Positions 56,847-64,000 of a stretch of DNA of 64,000 nucleotides are shown here, in pieces; the first letter of the stretch is position 1, and the number at the start of each line of letters is the position of its first letter. The position numbers and the translations under genes are program-made. This DNA comes from Lepas anatifera (Eukaryota; Arthropoda; Thecostraca; Lepadidae): positions 62,001-126,000 of the forward strand of contig JAOTON010001494.1 of the NCBI GenBank assembly GCA_034440635.1, in the 5' to 3' direction. The notes beneath the pieces were generated by a model. That model searched no databases. It was not told where the DNA came from and was given only the letters and a program-made list of their open reading frames with translations.

Positions 56847-57970
56847 TGAGGTGCCCCCTGAACAGGTTGAAACTGCTGACATCACTTACTACATGCCCCA
56901 CAGACCGGTTGTAAAGCCGAGCAGCCTGACGACGAAAATTCGGCCTGTGTTTGACGCCAGCGCGAAGGGGCCTAATGGTTTGTCCTTGAATGATGTTGTA
57001 CACGTCGGCCCCTTCTTGCTGCCGAGCGTGCAGGAGGTCCTGCTCCGCTTCCGTTGCTGGCGATTCGGCATTTCTGGTGACATCAAACAGGCTTTTAACC
57101 AGATTTGTCTCTTTGAAGCTGATCAGAGCGCGCACCGGTATCTGTGGCGGAAGCACGGTCGCCTCAAGGTCATGCAGTTTAACCGTGTGACCATGGGCGT
57201 GGGCTGTAGCCCATTTCTGATGAACGCAATGATTAAGCATCACCTCTCGTTGTACCCTGACTGTCATGTGATTCAGGAGCTGAAACAGGGGCTGTATGCT
57301 GATGACTGGCTCAGTGGAGCAGATTCACAGGAGGAGGCTGCCAGTCTGCTGGATGAGGCGCGCGCCGTCATGGGCGCTGCTGGCATGGAGCTCACAAAGT
57401 GCCAAACTAACTCCCCTCTTCTGTCGGAGGAGTGTCAGCAGCCACTCACTGCTGAGAGCAAAGTTCTGGGTGTGACCTGGTGCCGTGATGACGATACCCT
57501 GTCATTTACAGGTGGGCACTTACCTGTTGGCATCGTGCCAACTAAGCGTGTTGTGTTGGGATTGTTGGCTAGGATCTATGACCCGTTAGGTCTACTCACA
57601 CCCTTCACAGTCCTGGCTAAAATCCTTTTCCAGGAGCTGTGGGAGCTGCAGCTGGACTGGGATCAGGTTTTACCGCCTGACGCTGCAGAGCTGTTCTGTA
57701 GGTGGGTGGGAGACTTTGGACGGCTGCAGGACGTGAAACTGCCCCGTTGTTTCACTGCCGCCTCGAGTACTGACTGGTCTTCCATTAGTGATGTGGAAGT
57801 ACATGTATTTGCAGACGCTTCCCCAAAAGCGTATGGGTGTTGTGCGTACCTGCGTTTCCGCCAGCCCAATGACACGTTCTGTGTGGCATTCGTCATGTCA
57901 AAGGGACGTGTGGCTCCGCTCAGACAGCGTCTGACGTTACCCAGGCTGGAGCTGATGGGCTGCCAAGCTG
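56847..57970 (+). pseudogene. BEL/Pao reverse transcriptase and start of RNase H
   Basis: The frame resumes at the right target duplication in the same phase as the gag-protease part. RT motifs: FDASAKGPNGLSLND, FGISGDIKQAFNQI (motif A Asp), VTMGVGCSPFLMNAMI (motif B) and GLYADDWLSGAD (motif C, Asp pair) near residue 151. ILARIYDPLG-like and LTPFTVLAKI stretches then lead to RNase H (VHVFADASPKAYGCCAYLR near 310). A small indel at about 57965 moves the rest to another frame. RT copies the RNA and RNase H removes it. Defective in this copy. Confidence 0.85.
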
Positions 57971-58314
57971 GTGAAATTTGTATGTGAGGTGCTTCACCTG
58001 CCTGATGATACTCCCTATGTGTGTTGGAGTGACAGTATGATTGCATTTGGCTGGTTAAAGGGTGACCCTAACCGCTGGAATGTGTTTGTGAGGAACCGCG
58101 TGACTCAGATACAGGATCTCACCCATACCGGCTACTGGCGTCATTGCCGGTCTGAAGATAACCCAGCAGACTTACTGACGCGTGGTTTGTATGCTGAGAA
58201 GCTGGTGACGTCACCGCTATGGTTTGCAGGGCCTGATTGGCTGTCTCAGTGTGACGAGCCAGCTCCAGCCGATGACGTCATACCCCTTGTACCACTGCCA
58301 GAGACTGTTGGAGC
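57971..58314 (+). pseudogene. BEL/Pao RNase H C-terminal part, truncated
   Basis: Starts KLVKFVCEVL (the frame after the indel) and continues with VCWSDSMIAFGWL (RNase H Asp) and the NRVTQIQDLT and EDNPADLLTRG blocks that precede the integrase in BEL/Pao polyproteins. It is cut at 58314 by the second 7.4-kb hAT-like element. Integrase and 3' LTR are not in the window. Confidence 0.8.
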
Positions 58315-61300
58315 CAGGGGTCGAAAAAGTTGCCATTTTGCCATTCTAAATGGTGACAGATGGAGTTCCACCGGGTGACAAAAGTCACAAGTCGATTTAC
58401 AAAAATGGCACCTCTAATTCTCATACACTGCAAAATCTGCAAAATCTCGGATTGACTTATTGGCCCATTTTAACCGTCTTCGCCATAAGCTTTGTTCGAC
58501 TAACTGTATTTGGTAAATGCGGTGAATTATTCGAGCCATATTCGATCCTAGGGGTCGAAAAAGTTCAGGCCCTCGCCTATCTCTCAGCATGGGCTGGTGA
58601 CACGAATGGTGATAAAGTGCCATTGTCACCATTGCCCCCAGGCTATGTCACCAGCCGTATTCACTTCTCCCTCCGTGGTCGAACACATCACTGCTATAAT
58701 CAGCTGAGCGGCTAGGCGCTGTAAAAATATAGAGATCGGAAAGGGCAGGGAAGAGGAAGGAAAATATCGGTTGCTATCTTTCTTCCGCATGTGGTGGCAA
58801 GGAGGAGAGAGTAAGTATAGGTGTTCATCAGTCAGTTTGGTACTTAGTATGATATAGAAATACTGCTTAAACCTGATATAAGTGCTGCAGTGAAGGCAGA
58901 CTTTTGCCGCTGTGCTTACTGGTATGCCGAGTCGGGGACTCAAGTGGGGCACTTGTAACTGGGTACCTAGGTACCTATCTCTCTAAGCCCGTGCGTGGAA
59001 ATCCTTGGGGGTCGGACCCCTCATTGGCGGAACCAGGAGCAACTTTTTGGAGAAACGAAATCAATGTTTTGGAGGGGCTCCATCAAGAAATGCCGAAAAT
59101 ATAGTATTTTAAAAGGGCCCAAATTTGGATCTTTCGGTAGGCAAAAGACGCTATTTTAGGCTTCGGCAGGGGCAACAGCCCCTTCGGTCCCCCGGATCAA
59201 CCCTCGGACCCCTGAATTTGGGTCTCCCATAGACTTTATATAGGGCTTGTAGTGCTGTGCCAGCATCAACTCACAGACACCTCCAGGCCTGCCTCACGCA
59301 GTGCCTATTTGAAGCAAAACATATTTTTTGTTTCATCTTTGGGGTGTGTTGCGCATCAATATCTAGATTTAATAACTACAAAACATCCTACTTCTAGTCT
59401 GCAAAAAGTTGTTGATTGCCACAATGACAAGAATAAGAACTTGTAGTTTGAGTCGTTTAGGAGGTAGCTTTTGGGGGTGGCTATGACTAGTAGGGATGGG
59501 GGTCAAGACCAGTATGGGGCAGTCTATGGGGGAAGAACAGTAGGTAAGCAGATTGTGTCAGGCTTCAACATCTTATTAGGGTGGTTGTTGGGCATAGTGA
59601 GCAGTTTTAGTACCTGCTTAGCTCATGCCTATATAATAAATCATGTGAAGCATTGATGTTCATATATGGATTCAGACCTACCATCTTGGAGATAGTTTGT
59701 TCTGTCTGTGGGGCACCACTAGCACACTCTGGGTGGTGAGCGCCACCACGAACTCATGCAAGCATCACAAATATAAAATCATTTAAATGTGATAATAATG
59801 ATTTTTGAGGTATTTCCATAGTAAAGTTATGTATATGGAAATATTTGTGCCATGAGGATAAAATTTCAGCAGTCTTAAGAAGCCTGCAAAATTTTTCAGA
59901 TTGGGGTCAGCAAAAGAAACTGCAGGGCACAAACATACTTGGGGGCAGAACTTGTAGTACTGGGGCAAGCAGGGATGAACCACCCGATGCATATTTTAAC
60001 ATGGTGGATAGGTGAAGTATGTTGGTGGTTGTGGGCATTTGAGGACAGAATATGTGATTTTTGTGGCTTTTCATTTGCAGGTAAACAGCAAATGTGTATT
60101 ACTCCATATAGGAAAAGAAGGAAGGAGTGCCACTGCTTCAGTTTTAAAAAGCATTTGCCTCTTCAATGTCCCTTGGCTAGATAATGCTAGTGAATAAAAA
60201 ATGATAGAAGTCTGGTTTGAAGAAATGTTTTGGGAGATTAGGCAATGATTAGCATGATGTGCTTTTCTCTAGAAATGATGCAAAATGTTTCACAAATGTG
60301 AATGAAATATTGAATAAAATGTTTAAAGCCAACATAATGGTAACTGTTGCAATTTTTGCTGTGTTCAATGATCAACACCCTGCAAAATGTATCTTGATAT
60401 TAGTATTTATATTATTTTAAGCATTTAGAAAGAGAAAATTGATCTTGGCAAGCCAAGGGTAGGGACCTAAAAATGTTTGACAAATCAAAGAGCTGTCATA
60501 ACAATATTTTATCTAGGCAAGCCATGTTCTTTCTGCCTGTGTCATACACAGACATGATTGCATGGAACTGTAGTGCATTCATCTGATCATAAGTTAAAAC
60601 AGAGTCAATGTAACTGGCTGATAAATGACCAAAAATATTTTCATTCAGCATGACTTTACAATCATGCAACAAATCCTCTTAATGTGGCTCCTGCCTTGTC
60701 TGTGAAACATTGCAGGTGTTATTAGTTTTTGCTGAAGCAGCAGGTGTATAGGTTTGGAATGGGCTTTAGGCATTTGGGACTGTGGGAGAGGGGATTGGGG
60801 AAGTCACTAAAACTTTATCAAATACATGCAAATTTTTATGACAGCTTTAAGAAAGTTGTCTAGATAGAAATATGAAGGGAATATTCATGATTGGATGGAA
60901 AGTAAGCTCACTCACATATCTGGCTCAATTGAGGTGTATTGTGCAGGATGCAAAACTGTATACATGTTTTTGCATATTTTTTGCACTCTTAAACTCTTGC
61001 ACATTTTGGGAATGGCCAGGTACAATGTTAACCCTCATTATGCTATCGCACAATCTTTCACGTGTAGAACTATTATTTTAGCGAAAAATTATATTTGGCC
61101 TGGTGCATATTGTGCTGGTCCTCATTTGGCACTCTTTGTACACTGAGATGTTTTGGGACTTCTTGCTCTATTTTGTATGCCACTGCTATTTAAAAACTGA
61201 CTTTAAAAGCTCTTAAAGTATGGAGTAAGTTTTGAGAAAGAGGATACAAAATACTGTCAATTCAGTTACATAATTCCTTTCCTCTGCGATGCCGACAACT

Positions 61301-61429
61301 AGAGAACATGGTTGCTTGAGGCATGCTTTGGTTTGATACAGGTGGGGCTGGGGCAATGGCGTAGCCTAGGGGTCCGTGGACTCCTCTTGGGCTTACTGTT
61401 CTCTGTAAAGCAGGAATATGGGTGTTGGT

Positions 61430-62345
61430 GCTCCCCCAGCTTGGTCTCGGGGATCCCGATAATCAGTCTTGGAGGGCCCCAGAGACTCGCTCTCGGGGAC
61501 ATCTGAGCATCTGTCTTTTGGGTTCCCGAAAATTATTGGGGCTCCGAGCATCCTTCTCGGGACCCCTGATCTTTGGCCCTCGGGAATCAGTCTCGGGAGC
61601 CCCAAAACATTGGTCTCGAACATTACTCCCGGGGGCCAGGGACATTGGTCTTGGGGGCCCCGAATATCGGTCTTGGGAGCTCCTGAATATCACTCTTGGG
61701 GGCCCCGAGACCACTGCTCGGGACCAAGATCGGAGGGTCTCGGAAAAAAGTGCTCGGGTAGATGTGCATGTGTTGAGAATATGATGCTCACTGAGGTGGA
61801 TTCCCTGCGATTGATAAATGTATACATTTTAGGGGCATCGAACATCGGTCTTGGAGCCCCCGAGCATTGCTCTTGACTCGGAAACCGTGATCATCGGTCT
61901 CCTGGACACCCCCACACTCAACATCATTCTCGGAGGCTCCCGAGCATCACTGGGTCCCTCTGAGCTTGGTCTTGGAATCCCTCGAGAATCCGTCTCGGGG
62001 TCCCCGAATATCGGTTCCGAGCATCGCTCTGGGGGGGCGGAGGGGCGAGACCAGGTTCTGGGGGTCCCGGAGTGATTCTCGGGGCAGCGAGGCAGATGTT
62101 CGGGGCCCCCAAAGCGATGCTCGTGGAGTCCGAGACCGATGTTCGGGGGCCTCGAGACTGATTCCCGGGGTCCCCGGAGGTCAAGTTTGGGGGCCCCGAG
62201 ACCAATGCGTACGCTTTCAGGAACAAGGTCAGCTCAAAGCAAGTGAAGTGCTCGTTCAGTGAGCAAGGTCAGTTCGAGCATCGCGCTCAGAAGCCATCGT
62301 GAATTGGTCTCATGGACCCCTGAACACCGATCCCGAGCAATGCTT
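61430..62345 (+). repeat. CTCGGGGGCCCCGA-type minisatellite, second copy
   Basis: Equivalent to 27200-28160 with small indels. Units are about 20-24 bp with a GGGGCCCC-type core. Confidence 0.75.
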
Positions 62346-63409
62346 TCGTTGTGTCTCCCGAAACTGCTGCGCGAGAGCAAGCTGGGGGGGAATCTGAGAG
62401 ATATTTATGAACATCAAGTGTGCGAATTTGTTTGTTTTATAAATGTCGTGACTGTATGACCTTTAAAATATCACAATCATATTATTGCGTGATAATATCT
62501 TTCTTCACGGCAAATATTCAGCGGTAACATTTAACTGCTACCCTCTCGCTGCGAGTTTCTTTATCTATAATTTTCTAAGAATAATCACTGAAGTGACATT
62601 GGAATATTTCGCTGCTCAGCAGGCGCAAGTGCGTGTGGTGAGTGGTGAGAGCCGCCAACTGCGAACTCTGAAGATGATTCTCCACCAGCAAGTCCTTCCT
62701 CATCTGATCCCGTCCGTCCTAGCGGTGAGCTTTTCTCCTTCCTTCCTTCCATGACATGTTCGTAAGATATCCAGATATCACAATTCTTTTTAAATATTAA
62801 TAAAGTGCGCCTTTTCCAATCCTTAAAAGGAAAAACCTGGGTAAAGTTCACTGTGCTTATTGGAAGAAATATTTACTCATGAACAGGTGGGTATGGAGGG
62901 AGGCATTAAGCTATAAAGAGTCCACTCCGATGGTTAGGCTCCAAGCCAAATCCTGGTCGCGCCACCTGCCTCCGCCATGAGGGATCCGTCGGAGTTGGCT
63001 GCTGGCATGCTGGGATCGTGCGAGCCACAGCGCGCAGCTCCCTATCGATGATGTCGACAGTGGTGCAGGGAGCCATGCTGCAAATGCGAACTCTGTCACT
63101 TCGCGGTTGTAGCCATTAGCCACTGTCCGCAGCTTTAGCTTCCGCTTACCCTAGGATCTTCCGGTCAGCTGTGTAGCTGAGTTACCCCTGGCTTGACTTT
63201 CGTGCATGAACGATAAAATGCAATCTATCCTATGTGTGGTCCTGATTGCCAGGGGCGTATCCAAAGGGGGAGCGATCGGCTCCACCCCCTGGGCTGACCT
63301 TAAGCACTGGAAAGAAACGCCTCCCGCCGCAGCAGCTGGGCCACCGCAGGGGGAGCCCTGCGGCTTTAGCTAGGCCCCGCAAGCTTCCAAATCAGGGGAA
63401 ATAAACTTT

Positions 63410-63642
63410 GCTTTGCCAACATCAGAAGCTACTGCCCAATTCCCCGCATATGCGGAAAAATTCCGGGAATTGATGACTGTTTCTCTATGTCCCACCGTGC
63501 CGCACAAGGCGGTTGGCAGTCATTGCCTGGACAAGGCTGCAGTTGGGCGTGAGAGCCAACCCTGCGCCCAGCGGATCCCGGGATTTGAACCCGAGACCCT
63601 TATCTCAGAAGGCAGGCGCGTTACCCCTGAGCTACACTGGTC
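63410..63642 (-). repeat. tRNA-derived SINE, second copy
   Basis: On the minus strand, A box TAGCTCAGGGG and a perfect B box GGTTCAAATCC. Equivalent to 29905-30140, so the SINE was in the hAT-like element before the copies separated. Confidence 0.6.
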
Positions 63643-64000
63643 TCTACACTGGGCCCCTGAAAAGCTTCTGGGCCTCCTTTGGTTCACTCGGAACCTCTGA
63701 GTCTGCGACTGGGGTCCTCACAATTATCCCAGGCCCACTGCTGCCAAAGTCAGGCCCCTATTCTCAGCAGTTGCAGATAATTTCCTGTTTTCCACTCGGG
63801 CTCCCTGTGGTAGAAGCCGGGCCCCCAGCGGTTGAGCTGGGCCTCCTGTGGCTATCCGGGCAGCCTGACATGCTCCGGGCGCCCTTTAGTCCAATTGGAA
63901 CATCTAAGTCTGCGACCGGGCTCCTCCGAATTACCGCCAGCCCACTGCTGTCGAAGCCGGGCCCTATTCTCCGCAGATGCAGATAATTCCCCTGTTATCT

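Larger units (their letters stand above)
58315..64000. mobile_element. Second copy of 7.4-kb hAT-like element, right end outside window
   Basis: Starts CAGGGGTCGAAAAAGTTGC and aligns with 24053 onward in the same orientation to the end of the window (equivalent to about 30510 in the first copy). The left flank is GTTGGAGC (58307-58314). A second AGGGGTCGAAAAAGTT lies at 58552. It carries the same arrays and SINE but lacks the 700-bp segment. Insertion into the BEL/Pao element makes it younger than that element. Confidence 0.85.

Noticed and set aside
24053..64000. Segmental duplication of a 6-7-kb genomic block
   Set aside because: The first copy has terminal inverted repeats and an exact 8-bp duplication, so transposition explains it better.

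Overview
The window reads as a transposon-dominated, intergenic or heterochromatic stretch of an invertebrate animal genome. The evidence is two decayed LINEs of the L2/CR1/Jockey type, a BEL/Pao LTR retrotransposon, a pogo-like transposase remnant, several hAT-like elements with 8-bp target duplications, TTAA-flanked (piggyBac/Kolobok-like) elements, tRNA-derived SINEs, and long minisatellites. I recognise no host protein-coding gene, no intact tRNA or rRNA gene, and no bacterial features. The species cannot be named from what is visible.

Layout. 1-6463: two AGGTCA-rich TTAA elements, unique DNA, a 320-bp MITE and tRNA-like SINE heads. 6464-23234: one five-level nest. A hAT-like element (target duplication GCTGCAGC) was entered by a LINE (8047-22808). 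The LINE was entered by a pogo-like element (9636-18633, TA flanks). That was entered by a 6.8-kb hAT-like element (11113-17894) carrying a 3.6-kb GGGCGCC minisatellite with higher-order repeats. This last element carries a further 538-bp hAT-like insertion (11202-11739, exact 8-bp duplication). 24053-31438: a 7.4-kb non-autonomous hAT-like element with an exact duplication ATACATCC. A second copy starts at 58315 and runs off the window. 31447-34825: unique DNA and a third TTAA element. 34828-39941: a 5.1-kb element with about 1.1-kb inverted arms, with a TTAA element inside it. 41063-41340: a compact foldback. 42830-43433: another TTAA element.

45239-48956 is a second LINE. Its endonuclease is internally deleted, and its reverse transcriptase is split by a TTAA element (46600-47601) with a clean TTAA duplication. 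50178-58314 is a BEL/Pao element with a 5' LTR, primer-binding site, gag-protease, RT and RNase H. It is split by a 3.8-kb hAT-like element (53079-56846, duplication TGAGGTGC) related to the outermost element of the nest, and is cut off downstream by the second 7.4-kb hAT copy.

The elements do not work together as a pathway. They form a stratigraphy: each insertion dates the element it interrupts. The least ordinary signals are the large transposase-less hAT elements that carry 20-23-bp GC-rich minisatellites, the AGGTCA (nuclear-receptor half-site) motifs shared by two structurally different element types, and several perfect hairpins.
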